Assembly: GCA_034440615.1 (NCBI GenBank)
Contig: JAOTOM010003944.1
Location: forward strand, 124,001 to 188,000
DNA from: Ashinkailepas kermadecensis
Lineage: Eukaryota; Arthropoda; Thecostraca; Neolepadidae
Direction of reading: 5' to 3'
DNA length: 64,000 nucleotides
In this document: in pieces, positions 23,122 to 35,960 of the stretch
Numbering within the stretch: the first letter of the stretch is position 1
Layout: each line of letters starts with the position of its first letter
The notes under the pieces: model-generated
Told to the model about the DNA's origin: nothing
Databases searched by the model: none
What the model saw: only the letters and a program-made list of their open reading frames with translations
Made by a program: the position numbers and the translations under genes

Positions 23122-24750
23122 AATTGGCTGCGAGATCAGGCTCTGTGGCAGTCATAATGTAGCACCTGTTTTGCGGACATCCCGGAATTATTTTCTGCCG
23201 GTTAAACCGATATTAGGTGTATTGGTGTATTGAGAGCGGCGCGGTGGACCTAGAGTATGAGACAAATTTTGTGTTCAATAACTTTATAATTTTAAGAAAT
23301 CTAACCTACCCTATGCTTGCCTAATCCATTTTAAGTGAAAAGCCTCATATTTTATCTGAAGTAATATGAACACATTTTTCAAATAAAAACTGCTTATCAT
23401 AGCCTAGCCTAACACCTTATTTTCCTTTACAGAGGTAAAATTGGGGCAAATACATTTTGTGAGCAACTTAGCCTGCAATAATACCTTTATATTTATGGAT
23501 CCACCCAAAAAATCGGCATGGTCATATAGAGTGTGTTGTAATTAGACATGTTAAGTAATTATTATTTAATCAACGAAGAATGGCTCTTAGATGCTCCTGG
23601 GTTTTGGACATTGCGTGTAAAGAAAGATACGACCTTCAATAAAAGTATATTTTTAACGTTACTTTTGTTCAACTCGTATATTGAAGGTCGTTGCTTTTTT
23701 AATGATTATGATTTGTTTAATATCATGTTCAAGTCCAGAACACAAAGCAAGTTCACACTACCTAATATTGATCGTTGAATTGTTCATTGGCCATGTCATA
23801 GCATTGCACCTTTTCACAATCCCATTCGTGTAGTAAAGAAATTTGCCATTTCTATAATAGATATCAAAGCTTGTTGGCTGCTGCTCAACTTGGAGCAGCA
23901 TTAGGATGCTCCCCAGCATCTGCTTCTTGTAACTGTTGTAGCTTTAGTGAAAAGCTGTTCATGAAAGAGGAAGGGTGCAAGGTTGCAAGCGGATAAAACT
24001 AGGAAGTTCAAAGGAAAATATGTTCAGCTTCCCCGAAAGCACCTACTGTAACCAGCCATCGTGAAGGAACCACCAACCACCATGAAATGGTGACAGCATG
24101 CACTCATAAATATACTGTTCACACCTGACATGGTGGATTTATATATTTAATAGTTGGGTTCATAAACAGTGGTGGACTTCTAATAGGTGAAGTGGTACTT
24201 GATCAGGTGAAAACTTGGTAAGGTGAACTTCCTTCCAGCTGCATGCCAATTTCGATATGTAATTTCTGATATGTAATGTAATTCTTATATGCAATGTAAT
24301 TTCGATATTTTGGATATGTTCCATGGTTTTGATATCATGAATGTGCACCACTCTGCATGATCAATATCCTGGGTCAACATTTAATCACTGTTATTGCTGT
24401 AGTACGTGGGAAGAAGCTGCAAGGTGTACTTACCTCAATTTTTTAACGTGCTGATCGGTTGTTGTATTGCCCAATGGTCTGATGGTTCCATGCACCAGGC
24501 ATGTTTGCTGTGATCATTGTTTAACAATATTATTCACTGTTTTGATGGCTCTAATTTCTCGTTCCTGGCTTGTCGGTGGCAAATACAAATTTTGTTCAGT
24601 ATAATCTGAGTTTCTCAGGCATAGATTGTTTGCGTGTTAATCACAGCCTGTTCTGACTCCCATGCCTATGACGAGTGAACTTCTGAGAAGCTACAGAAAC
24701 AAAGTTTGACTTGTACTTCTCATTTTCATCCGACGCTCCCGGCGCCGCAG
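23122..24750. other. No recognisable gene
   Basis: AT-rich intergenic or intronic sequence. It contains an imperfect hairpin at about 23626-23692 with arms ACGACCTTCAATA and TATTGAAGGTCGT. Confidence 0.4.
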
Positions 24751-24807
24751 CCAGTCATTCGGTCTTCCCCGTCGATGCCGCTGATTCGGATGAAGCCACG
24801 CTCAGAA
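24751..24807 (+). CDS. Candidate 57-nt phase-1/phase-1 exon
   Basis: Flanked by GGCGCCGCAG and a GTAAAGG donor. In phase 1 it reads SHSVFPVDAADSDEATLR. It is one of three plus-strand candidates sharing phase-1 boundaries (25687-25839 and 54492-54550 are the others), so they splice in frame. The product would be an acidic, disordered polypeptide with no recognised domain. The exon is short and the donor lacks a strong consensus, hence modest confidence. Confidence 0.4.
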
Positions 24808-25686
24808 GTAAAGGAGGTTATGTACATGGTTCATAGAAGCTTTCACCATGCTTGGCTGTGTGTCCCATTAACTATCGTAATAATTCATTGCAATATCACA
24901 TAAACCAGTTGACTGCATGGTATCTATCCACCGAGGCAGAAACAAAATTGTATTGCCACAGTAATTGTGCTGCCACTGTATGAAGACAGCATTGAATGCT
25001 ATTGCATGCTACCTTTGCCCGTTAGGTCATGCTATGCAATTAGCAGATAACGGAATATTGATATTGATACATTGCTGGACAAAACAGGTCTCCTCCGGTT
25101 ACTTTAAATCACAATTAATGTTATTTTAAAGCTGTTAGTGCAAAACGTGTCCAGTTATCCCAGTCTGTGAAATGTATATATGCCATGTGGGTATGTACCG
25201 ACCTGAGTAGCGCTGGTCGGGTGCGATTGTGACTTGCTGACATTTCGCTGTTGAGTATTAGAGGAGCTTCCGTGCCAATGTGCCCTCAACATACTTACGT
25301 TTATTTTGCCAACCAACTTTGTAGCAGTCGTGTGCTTTGCAGAAAGCATTGCTCCCCTCCATCCAATTTCATCTTGAAATAGGTTCACTCTCCTAGACGT
25401 CAGATATATTATATAGCTCATGCCCGTCTTTAATGTCGTACTTGTTTTTTTTTATCGAGGAACCAACGTCCTGTGTAAGCAGTTTGCGGAGGCTGCAGTG
25501 ACACATGAATTGTCTGATTTTTGTCTGGCACTTGGCCATGTACAAACTGATCAAGCCCGTCAGCAAGGTTTTACAGACTCGATATAAAATTGTGTTATAT
25601 GGGAGCAGAGCTATATGGGATGCAGTTCTCGTTTGTTTGGAAAGCTTGACATGACCAATGCGCGTCTCCTCTTGTGCTTCCATAAG

Positions 25687-25839
25687 ACCCCGGCGCTTCT
25701 GCTGCCCCTGTGGAAGAGCCGGACCATTCTGGTGACAACCAGAGGTCAGCTGTTCAGATGAACGAAGCCGACGCTGTGCTAGTGCCAGAGCAGAACAGTC
25801 CAGCTGCTACATCATCGCTGACATCTGATCAAACAAGAG
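25687..25839 (+). CDS. Candidate 153-nt phase-1/phase-1 exon, disordered protein
   Basis: Acceptor CTTCCATAAG and donor AGAG-GTATGT. In phase 1 it reads NPGASAAPVEEPDHSGDNQR, then SAVQMNEADAVLVPEQN and SPAATSSLTSDQTR. The composition (Pro, Ala, Glu, Ser) is typical of an unstructured linker. The frame is open only in the phase compatible with the exon at 24751. I do not recognise the gene. Confidence 0.5.
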
Positions 25840-27144
25840 GTATGTATTGTGTATTAGGAAGATAATCATATTTACGTCGGTCATTCGATGTGTAGATGGG
25901 CAAGTGGCGCCAAATTTTGGAAGTTGCTTGTTGTCAAAGTCGGGCAATAGATGGCGGTGGATGTGGTACGCAAACGCTGTGCGCTCTTAAATGTTCCGGT
26001 CAAGGGCGGTCCTGTTCTTCGTGTGTTTAAAACCACATCGGTGAATAGATTGCCCATTGATGTGATAATTTGCAACCAACATTTTGGCAATGAAAGAAGT
26101 GCCGGTCATTGAATTAGTCGTTAGCTGATCCATTCCATGACCGGTTAACCAGCGCAATTCACCTCCGAAATTCTGATGTAGACGAAAGGTTGGTGACAGT
26201 GTACTCTTAGGCTCTGAACACTTCGGCCCAAATTTCCGTGCGATCCAACGAACAGTTGTTGAGCTATAATCTCCGGCATTGCCTTTTTGGCCAAATAACA
26301 TTGTCCAGCGCACATATCCCAGCCACGTGGTTGGGATCCACAGATCCACAGATCCAACACAATGGTTGGGCACAGATCCCAACCACGCTGGGTACGTCCT
26401 CTGGTCGTCTGTAGCTTTGGTGACGGATATCTCATCAATAAGAAATAGAAAGTGGGGCATATTATACATCTTTGAATAGAAGTAGAACTAAGGAAGCATC
26501 CCAGACACTTCTGGAAGTCAATTTTCAAGTAAGACCATGTTGTTCCCAAGACAATCTGATATACGGACTTTGTAAATTACTCAGCTTTTTACGTCGTGGC
26601 TCGACCTTAGATGACACCTGAACAGCATGCAAAGTTATGAAACGACCACTTCAGCTTTCGTCTAAGCGTATGCTGTTTGAAAAGTAATTGCATAGGTCAA
26701 ATAAGGTTCGATCACAACCAGGTCATCTCAGGTCATTGGCTGGCCATCCAATGTCATGTCGCACGATTTAGGGAGGAACAGCAACTATGACTTTGGATAG
26801 AATATGCGTGATATTCATCTGAACTAATATCCTTAAAATTTGACATACCGTAAACCAAAGTGTTTTTCACATTCTCGTTATCATTTCTGCATGGAAAATT
26901 ACTCCGAAATCCATTTTTTCGAACTCAATACGGTATAAACGCGGACATTTACCTCAAGTCAGGTCAGTAGGTAACCTTCACTTAAATTGTATCTTATGGA
27001 TAGCAGGATTGTTCATCTTGATGAAAGAACATCATGATCTGACTTCGGTGCAGACATATTGTAGCTTCTCCAAATTGCGGTACTTCAAAGATTTTAAAAC
27101 ATGTTCGACATTACTCTATTTGACTTGTCCCGGGTCCATGACCT
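25840..27144. other. Probable intron, nothing recognised
   Basis: No supported exon or repeat. Overlapping open frames near 26.0-26.5 kb on both strands have no recognisable product. Confidence 0.4.
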
Positions 27145-27165
27145 TTAACCCTTTGGCTGCCGAAG
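27145..27165 (+). repeat. piggyBac-like terminal inverted repeat (left) with TTAA
   Basis: TTAA followed by CCCTTTGGCTGCC and then AAGTGTGTAA. A matching inverted sequence (GGCAGTCAGAGGG then TTAA, with CACACTTGCGGCAG nearby) occurs at 40647-40667. TTAA is the characteristic piggyBac target site. Confidence 0.5.
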
Positions 27166-28292
27166 TGTGTAAATCGAGTAACTTTCTAGCCAACCCCAGC
27201 CTGCCGCGATCGAGTAACTCTGGGTAATCCATTCCACTCGTGCCGTGGGCGGGACTGGGCGTTTCGCCTTGTCAAGGACCGGTGATCGATGGGTTGGCGG
27301 CACCATTCATGGCGGGCCTGACTGGTGGGGGTGAGAAATCCATCACATCATTTGGAAGGGGGTAATTAGGATCGTGTCCCGGCATGATTTTCATTGAAAA
27401 TGACTGCTCTCTTCCATTCATGCTTGTGAAAGGTGCATCCAGCTCATCAAGACCTGTCATTTGATATATAGCATGATGTAAATAATCCGGAATACACATC
27501 CATATTCTCCACGTTGTGTACTTGTTTTCCGACTTACTTATATGATGTTCCGTATGCGATGGTAGGTCTCAATGAAAAAAGGCCAAAGCATCTCTACCTC
27601 AGAATAATGTATTTCTTGGGAACACGATAATAGCTACAATATTACCATTTAACATCCCTATGAAAGATCCATTTGTTTCGAGTTGTATCTGGGCGCTACA
27701 TGACCGATGTAGTCGATGCGCCCTAAAGCCCTAATAACTAACTTTCGAGTTGTACCCACTCACCCTAATATTGAAGAGTGCGGGTTCGTTCCGGCTGCAT
27801 TGGAGGGTGAGCCTGATTCCCCCGGGATGAGCATAACTGTAAATGTATATCTATGTATATCTATGTATATCTATGTATATATATATATATATGTATATGC
27901 TTCCAGCATGGAATTGACATCACCTTGTCAACTTGTCATTGGGCGGCTCGGCGATGGTGCACAATTTGTGGGCTAGGAAGTGAGCTAAATGTGGGTCGAA
28001 TGTGGAATGAGATGTCTTTTATAATGTACATATATGTGTGTTGTCAGTCCAATACCCGGAATCTATCACTGACCATGCTGCCGCATACCTATGTTTCAAG
28101 GCATGGCAAGGTTAGGCATATATTCTGAACAGTGCACCGTAATTCCTTTCTGAGAAACGCATAACCGTGCTTCAAACATAAATGTATTTTCCTCAAATCT
28201 GCAACTCACGGCAAGTCATCATTCACGTCATACGATTCGCTGAAATGATGGCAGTCTTTGAAATGAAATGAAACACGGGTACGTATGAGTAA
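27166..28292. other. Region downstream of the transposase; small repeats
   Basis: Contains a SINE-tail fragment at about 27690-27745 (CTACATGACCGATGTAGTCG) and an ATCTATGT/TA-rich microsatellite at about 27840-27890. No gene seen. Confidence 0.4.
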
Positions 28293-30038
28293 CTACATAG
28301 AGTGTTGTAACATCGGGATGCGTGCTGACACGCATCCCGATACTGCACATGTTGTCTTCACGCGCTCTTTGCACATATCGCACCATCTCGTCGGATATCT
28401 GGTCTTTCCCGTTCCTGTCGTAATTTTGATAAGTCGATGTCTTCCATCATGCTGACTCGTGTTTTCTTTATCTGTATCAGCGGGGGTCTTGTAATCGCCC
28501 AGCCACATCTCGATCGCTGCTTCGATCACTTCCCTGCGACTGGCAAGCTGTTGGAAGTGGTCGACGTTGTCTACCTTGTGGATGACGTGCACGTTGAAAA
28601 GTGCTGGCTGCATGATCCACTGAAATACCTTTTTTGTCCACTTCATTGACTTGTGCATGTGAGCGTAATAGACTAGATTCTGGTCCAGCTGGTCAACACC
28701 TTTCATACCTTGGTTGTACGCTGCCACGCACAAAGGTTTTACCCGGACATTTCCTCGACGTGAGGTCTCAGTAGCGATGCTGGCGTCATGTTCAGTAGTG
28801 ATGAGAGTCACCGTTTTCTTGTCCCTCCATGACACCACAGCGCACTTGCCATCAGTCACAGAATAAACCTCTCCGGGTGCGAGCGACTGGGCTGGCTTTT
28901 GAAAATATTTTGGCTGCCCCCGATTGGCACGGAGGGTGCCACACGTGCCAGTGTCAAATTTCAGAAGAAGCCGGGAGACGGTGACGCTGTTATAAAAGTT
29001 ATCCATGTAAATAACATGGCCTTTGTTCAGGTATGGATCTGTCAAAGTCATGATTCGATCAGCCAGCTTAGGCCCGTCGCCATTGTATATATCTATGCTA
29101 AGTAGGTATCCAGTTTTGGAGTCGGTGAGAGCGTAGACTTTTACCCCGTACCGGGTAGGTTTCATGGTGTTATACGTCCTGAAGCTCAGCCGTCCTTTCC
29201 ATGGCACCACCGCCTCATCCAAGCTCAGGCTCTGCATGGGGTACATCAGGGCTCTGAAGGTATTGTGAAAAAAATCAATCGGAGGCTGCACTTTGTACAG
29301 TCTCGATGTGTCTGCGGGTTTTGAGTGGTTGCCGGCGAAATGGAAAAAGCGAGCTATCATATAGAATCGGTTGCGAGACATAGCTTCTTTAAAAACGGGA
29401 TTTTGACGGAGTTTGTTGTTGGACCAGTAGTCATCCAGACACGGTTTTTTATCCAGTCCGGTGAGCAGCCAAAGCGCTACGATTTTTTTCATCTCCACAA
29501 CGGTCACGGACAGCCAGTGCCGTGCTCTGGAGCGCGGGGTGAGGTCTGCGCTACCCAGGTACTGGTCAGCATACAAATTGGTCTCCCCGATCAGCATGAG
29601 CCAAAACTGCATGGGGAACACAATGCCTATGAGCTGTTTTACACTTAGCGATCTGGCAGACATGCATGCACCAGGTACGCTGAAGAATTGACGCCGTTGG
29701 AGGTCTCCCTGTCTTGTGGTCCACCAGGCTTCAGGTGTATCTGTTCTCACTGATGGAGCTTCCGCAGACAGATCTTCTCTCGACGGTGTTTCCACCAAAG
29801 GAGCCACGGCCGACGGAGCTTGCCGATCCGTTACCCACTTTGTAGGAGGCGCTTCGGGACTCGGCACTGGCTCGGGTATCATCACAGACGACTGCGTGGC
29901 CGGGTCAGAATTTGTTCTCGAACAGATATCCTGCAATGCCAGGCGCTTAACCCTTATTCCAGGGATTGTAGCAGTGGTCAGTCGCTTTGTCCGTATCGTA
30001 GGTCGCTTTGCTCGTGGTGTTCCTCCATCTTGGAACAA
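28293..30038 (-). CDS. piggyBac-type (DDE_Tnp_1_7) transposase, intact ORF
   Basis: A 581-residue uninterrupted frame. After a low-complexity N-terminus of about 110 residues, the transposase domain carries the three catalytic aspartates in the piggyBac arrangement: SLDEAVVPWKG near residue 274, IYMDNFYNS near 345 and KGVDQLDQN near 448. The spacing is very close to that of characterised piggyBac enzymes. The C-terminus is a partial cysteine-rich domain (WCDMCKERVKTTCAVSGC) that looks shortened and lacks the final Cys-His cluster. The enzyme would excise and insert DNA at TTAA. Whether it is active or domesticated cannot be told; a TTAA-flanked terminal-repeat candidate lies about 1.1 kb downstream, at 27145. 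Confidence 0.93.
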   Translation of the reverse strand: MFQDGGTPRAKRPTIRTKRLTTATIPGIRVKRLALQDICSRTNSDPATQSSVMIPEPVPSPEAPPTKWVTDRQAPSAVAPLVETPSREDLSAEAPSVRTDTPEAWWTTRQGDLQRRQFFSVPGACMSARSLSVKQLIGIVFPMQFWLMLIGETNLYADQYLGSADLTPRSRARHWLSVTVVEMKKIVALWLLTGLDKKPCLDDYWSNNKLRQNPVFKEAMSRNRFYMIARFFHFAGNHSKPADTSRLYKVQPPIDFFHNTFRALMYPMQSLSLDEAVVPWKGRLSFRTYNTMKPTRYGVKVYALTDSKTGYLLSIDIYNGDGPKLADRIMTLTDPYLNKGHVIYMDNFYNSVTVSRLLLKFDTGTCGTLRANRGQPKYFQKPAQSLAPGEVYSVTDGKCAVVSWRDKKTVTLITTEHDASIATETSRRGNVRVKPLCVAAYNQGMKGVDQLDQNLVYYAHMHKSMKWTKKVFQWIMQPALFNVHVIHKVDNVDHFQQLASRREVIEAAIEMWLGDYKTPADTDKENTSQHDGRHRLIKITTGTGKTRYPTRWCDMCKERVKTTCAVSGCVSARIPMLQHSM

Positions 30039-31146
30039 GATAATAAAGCATCATAGTGGTTTGAATAGCCAAACTGCTAATTTTCAAATATCCTCTCCTG
30101 AGCTAGAATCGCGGGGAACAGAGTGCATCAGTACACTAATTCCAAGACATGCTTATGCAAAACAAAATAGTCAGTCATTTTAATACATTTTGACTATAAA
30201 GCATACCGAACATCACACTTGAAATGAAATTGGGTTAAAAATCCTCAATTACTAAACGAATTTGGCAAGGATCTTTAGCTCATATAGTTGGGGAATGGCG
30301 TGCGTCAGTGCGCCAAAACGCATGATTGGCGCATACAAAAAGCTTTCCGATTAAAAATGAATACATTTGCACTTGTACTAAGCATCAAAAGTGAAAAGAA
30401 TTGTAGAATAAATGCACGCTTTTCAGGAATTTCACTTGGTGTGGCCATGAACTTTTGAGCCCGTAGCTGATGAACATATGACAATTGGGTTATTCTCTTC
30501 ACGTACCTGACTTATACCATGCGGCCCTTCGTCGATGCTTCTGCTGGTAGTCATCAGTCGGCACGATCGCTCAAGTTCTTCATCGCTGTCAGATGCGTCT
30601 TCAGAAGTGAAACCATCACTATGCCTGGGATCCCAATCAGAATCTGCATACAGCTCTTTAAAATTTCCTCCGAAACTAAAGATTTACGTGCCATTTGGCT
30701 CGCCATGACTCGCAAGCACCGTTGGTACGACCTGCGTCCACCAATATCGAAAGCAAAATGAGGCAAGCCCTTCCAAGTGCGAACTCCGTTTATTTTCCAA
30801 TCCGCTGTGAGGTCAAGCCAATCAGCAGGGAACTGCGTACCGGTAAATTACACTTCTTGGCTTGGTGTCGGATTGCACATCCCCTCTTCACCATCGTTGA
30901 AAACTGAGGAGGCTTTACCGTTGAGCTCGCAGGGTACACGTACAGACATACTTTTTATTGAGGTCATCCACAATTGACTCGTGGCTATTATGACATCGCG
31001 TCAAATGGATAAAACAACACAGCACAAAAGGTCAAACTCACAGAACAGTCAAACCAGTGGTCAAAAATGTCAGCAAGTCGAGCAGAATATCAGTCCGGCA
31101 CGGGCGGCACGTCAAACAGGTACCGCCGTAGGTGGCGACCAAAGAT
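30039..31146. other. Upstream region of the transposase
   Basis: No further exon or terminal repeat recognised. The expected second piggyBac end is not visible within this 1.1 kb. Confidence 0.4.
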
Positions 31147-32574
31147 CTACACGGGAAGTCGCGTCAGCTCAGGTGGCAGTGCGTTATACATAAGTGGCGC
31201 TCTGGAGCTAAAACGTCTCTTCCCCATCTCGGTGCGGGACCGGGGGACATGCAAGTTATGGTCTTGACGGGTGGTCTTGTCACGAATCTCCGCCATGGTG
31301 GTGAGATCGTGAGCCAGTGACTCTGGCTCACCATGACGACGCACCTTGTGTGTGAGGCAAAGGGTGTGATATCTGGCCAGGTTCTCCGCGCTGAGCCAGC
31401 CCAGACTCCTCAGCAGATCCGAAACATGGTCAAACTTTTTGCGGCCGAAAATTACCTTTGCCGAGTAGTTTATAATTTTTTGAATGCGAGATAGGTTCTT
31501 TTTGGCTCCGTTGCCATACACAGAAATACAGTAGCGGATCTGCGAGAAGACCAGAGCATTGACCAGCGCGGAGATGACGGCAGGTGGAAGGTGCCCTCTC
31601 AGATGCGACAGACCACCCAGAACTCCAAAACAACGCCGAGTCAATTCTGAGACGTGCGAGTCCCAGCTGAGCGAGCGATCGAAAATAAGACCGATATTTT
31701 TGCATTCCGAAATGGTGGGTAGATCGTGATCGCGAAATTTTAATGTGATATCCGGTAAGGCACGCAGATTTTGTGGGCTGCCCAACATCATCAGCTGTGT
31801 CTTAGTTACGTTAATTTTCAGTCCATTTGCTCGAAACCAGATGTCGAGGGAGGCCAGAACTGTTTCCATATGAGTGACGACATTTTGAATTTCAGATTTC
31901 TTACCACTGACCAAAATTTGGGTGTCGTCGGCGTATTGAATAACCACTGCGCCTTCGGCGAACAAGCTGAGGTCGTTGGCGAAGACACAGTAGAGGAGAG
32001 GTCCGAGAGATGATCCTTGAAAAACGCCGATGCTGTTGGGCAACGGGGCAGATTTTTGGACGACACCCAGACTGTCAGTAAGGCTGACACTCTGAGTGTG
32101 GTTTTGAAGATAAGCCAAAAACCAGGAAGTATCGATGCTGTGGAGACTTAATTTTGACAGGAGTTTTGAGTGATCTATCACATCAAAGCATTTGCTCAAA
32201 TCCAGCAGGCAGAGAAGGGACACCTCTCCATGGTCACATGCGGATAGGATCTGGTCAGATATGGAGGTCAGAGCGGTTTCCGTCGAGTGACGAGGACGGA
32301 AGCCGTGCTGAGTTTGGGAGAGGAGGTGGTTATCGGACAGATAATTGTAGAGTTGCTGGTGGACGGCACGCTCTACAATTTTCGCAATGACTGGGACGAT
32401 GGAGATGGGACGGAAATTGGAAGGGTTACAGGGATCACCGGACTTGAAGATGGGATGGACGAGGGAGTGCTTCCAAGAATCAGGAACATCGGATTGGGTA
32501 ATGCTGGAATTGACCAAATGCAGGAGCACCCCACCTATCGAGTCGAAGCACACCCGTTTACGTACGCATTTCAT
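31147..32574 (-). mobile_element. LINE reverse transcriptase ORF, 5'-truncated
   Basis: 475 residues without a stop. They include the pre-RT segment (DVPDSWKHSLVHPIFKSGD), NFRPISIVPVIAKIVERAVH, the GFRPRHST block, the QGSSLGPLLYCVFANDL motif and the catalytic QYADDTQ box. A LINE C-terminal region follows (RIQKIINYSAKVIFGRKKFD) and ends with NALPPELTRLP. This is ORF2 of a jockey/CR1-clade-like element lacking the endonuclease domain, consistent with 5' truncation on insertion. It is better preserved than the LINE at 2.55-5.4 kb and belongs to a different family. Confidence 0.92.
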
Positions 32575-34009
32575 AGTTATCCATCAGCGGTCTCTTTGTT
32601 TGCCGATTGGTTAGTTTCGCGCCTGCTTATTACTGCGCTTTTAACTGCTCACAAATCGCCACTAATCACGCTCCTAATAATGTCACACGGCCATGTGGGC
32701 CTGGGTCCAATTGCCAGTCGGCACCAAAAGAATGTCAGATGCAACACACCGACCATCAGCATATTCCACATCAGACTCTGGGAAGCTGCACCAGGAATTT
32801 AGGCAGGATGGCAATCATGCAAGGCATTTTTTACGTCTCGGCCAGATGTTGCCGCAAGCTGGAAATGTACACAGATGTCTACTGTTTGGTAACCATTGAC
32901 ACTGATGCTGGGAGTGTCGGAATACCGTATTTATTCGGAATACCGTGACTAAAACACAAGCAAATAACTATTCACAGGAGGGGCGAAAACGTCAATTGGT
33001 AGATCATAGACTTTGTTACAAGCAGTGGCGTCACCACGAAATTCTTCTAGGATGGGTAACGTTAAAAGGGGCCTCCTGCTCCACCCCAAATAGGCCTCCA
33101 TTGTGTTGGGCCTCCTATTGTTTAAAAAAAAAATTAAATATCTTAGCATGGGTTGGGAATGGGAAACATGATTTCATTTTCATGTCTTGTTTGTTCTTGG
33201 CATGGCGCCTCATTTACACCAAATGCAATAGCAGTTTGTGTCTGTTTGTTTCTTGGGAACTGAGCCATACCAGGGTATAAATAATTAATATGTGAATAAA
33301 TACCTAAGTGCCAAACACAAATGTCTTAATGCTTTCTCGACCAGAAGAATCTTCTCGTTGGCCTCTAGATTGCAGCGAGCTGGCGGGATTGGTGCTAAGC
33401 ATATCTTATATATATATATCCCATTGATCAACACAATTGTAGGTCCTCCAAGTCGAACTGAATATAGCTAGATTCATCACTACTGTTAGCAGTGGCGTCG
33501 CCACGAAATTCTTCCGGGGGGGGGGCTCGGGGTATTAGGGGGCCAATAAAGTCTTCCGATTTCGACCACTATTTTGTCAAAGGGGAACTTTTTAAATAAA
33601 ATAATTAGTGATCAACTGAATTATCCTGTGGAGGGGCCTAATCTACCACTATCGTTTCTGATTCGTCGGATTTCAACCCTAGCTCCCACAACCTGTTCAA
33701 ATGTATTCTTTTGGTATTCCTTGATAAGTCACCTCGCACTGCTGAAATTGCACCTGCACAAATCACCTTAAAATGTAAAATTTTCCAATTTCAGACATTC
33801 CAGTTCATAGTGCCCGGTCGCCACGACGCCAACGTTAGTGCACGTACACACCCATCTTGCGCATTCGGCGCATTCGCCACACTTCGTGCGATGCTACGGA
33901 TTCAGCTGGGCCTCCTACGCTTTGTTAATTGCTGCCACATGATAGACTTGCGCCATATATGACGTGATAAAATGCTTCCTATGGGCGTTCGCTGCGAAAA
34001 TTCGATTAA
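32575..34009. other. Intergenic sequence with two solo hAT-like ends
   Basis: At 33023 and 33490 the strand reads CAGTGGCGTCACCACGAAAT and CAGTGGCGTCGCCACGAAAT, resembling the CAGTGGCG termini of hAT-like MITEs. No matching right ends are visible. The second is followed by a G run and by a segment (TCCGATTTCGACCACTATTT) that recurs at about 38590. No gene seen. Confidence 0.5.
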
Positions 34010-35960
34010 TTAAATTCGATCATTAGTTCCCTTCTTACCATATTTCATGGTGAAGAAATGCGGATACCCGCTGAGCTTTGATGCACCTCATATCTTTGAT
34101 TAAACATGCTTCCAGGTTGGCTACCGAACCGAAGCCCTGCCTGAGTGTACTTCTTTGGACCCGTTTCGTATTTCTTCGTCTACGGATGTGTCTTAAGGCT
34201 CCAATTCATTTTTGTTAGAGGCCCAACGCATTTTCGAAACCCCTGCTCGTTTTGGGGTTTTGTTGCTTTTTTTGCGCACCGAATATTTTTTTTTAGTTGT
34301 CGGGGCGCTTTCAAAGATCTCGATGTGTTTACTTAGTGCCCGGTATTTTTGTTCGTTTTGGGATCATGTTGCTTTTTGCGGCCCCAGCCTCTTTTCAGGC
34401 CCTTGTGCGGTCATATGGCCCCTGTGTGCCTTGAGAGCTTCCGGTGTTTTTGTTTTTTGTTTTTTTTAGTGTTCCCGGTATATATAGTTATGGCTACAAC
34501 GCATGTTTTCGGACCCTGCCGCTTTTTACGAGACTGCGCTTTGAAGGGCCAGTCGCATTTTCGGTCCCCGTTGTGCTCTTAAGGTCCCGCTATGTTTATT
34601 TGGGGCTTCTGACGCACATTTGTGCGGCCCCAGTACGATTTTGAGGCTTCGGTGCGATTTTCTGGGTCCCAGCGCGACTTATCGCGCCCAGGCGCGTGGT
34701 TCCGGGACCCAACGCCAGTTATCTGAGCTCAACGCGATTTTTGTGGATCTCTTCTGAATTTTCTTTAACTTCCGAATCCCGCCCTGATTTCTCGAGTCCC
34801 TGGTGCCATGTTTTTGTATCTCACCTCGATGTTCTTCGAGCTCCGGTATGTTTTTCGATGCCGTACGCGATTTGTCAAGGCATCTGATGACATGTTCGGT
34901 GCTCCAGAACCATTGTCCTGACCCGGACTTTTTTTTACAATCCCTCCTGATTTTGGAGGGCTCCGGCTTTATTTTTCGGATACCGATGGGACTTTGGGGG
35001 TCACACGGTGCCTATGTGGGGCCATAGACGCCAATTGTTGGCAGCCCCGACGTTAATTTTTGATGCCCAGACCAAATTTTTGGTACTCCCGATGCTGTGA
35101 CCCCAACGCGATCTTGGCGGTTCCTATTGCAGATTTTCGTGCCTCGGAGCGAGTTTTCTGGGGCCCGACGTATTTACTTTGAGCCCCTACGCGAATTCTG
35201 GTGGACCGACGCGAATTTTTGTGGTCCCAGCGCGACTTTTGGGGGCCTCGGCTCGATTCTTGGGAGCATATCCCTCTTAGGAGGGAGGGGCCATTTGTCC
35301 CTTTGATATGTCCCTGCGGCCACCGAAGGAGTTCTATTTTTATATAGGTCCTTATGTGATATTTTTGGGTCCTGGTACGATTCTTCGGTCTCCAGGTGTG
35401 ATTTTTTTCGGTGCCCTGACACGTTTTTTTCCAGTGCCCAACGGGTTTTGCGGGGACTTTGACCAGATTTTTTGGGCGCAGAGTGACATTCCGATTGATA
35501 ATTGATTTTTGGGGCAGCAGCAACCTTTGGGGTCCAGGCGCGACTTTTTTGGTCCCCAGTGAGATTTTCGAAGGCTGCGACGCGACTTTTTTAGTCCAAT
35601 GTAATCTTTTGTGTCCCGACGTCATTTGCTTGGATCCCTAGCGCGAGTTTTAGCGACCTCGACACTTTGTGGGTGTCCAATACGTTTTGGATGCTTTTGG
35701 TGTCATTGTTGGGGCCCAAGAGTGATTATCCATGTCCGGATTGTTTTTCGTTGCCCCGGCTTCATTTGTGTCCAAATGATACTGTTGGGGAACGGTACGA
35801 CTTATCGTGCCCCTAGCGTGATTTTCATGATCCGGGCGTTAATTTTTGGTACCCATAGGCTCAGCGAGATTTTCAGGGGCCACGGCCGGATCTTCTTGGG
35901 CCCATGTCGTGATTTTGAAGTACCCCGGCACGACTCCTGCCATTTCAGATGCTTCTAGCA
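34010..35960. repeat. Dispersed quasi-periodic repeat, copy 2
   Basis: Same family as 5510-8295. The first ~170 bp aligns with 5510-5680, and the body has the same ~40-bp alternating GTGATTTTC / GGGCCCCAGCGCGAC pattern. The landmark after GATTCTTGGGAGC is at about 35255. The right half shares long near-identical stretches with 38650-39060, for example ATCCATGTCCGGATTGTTTT. No coding capacity is recognised. Confidence 0.78.
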
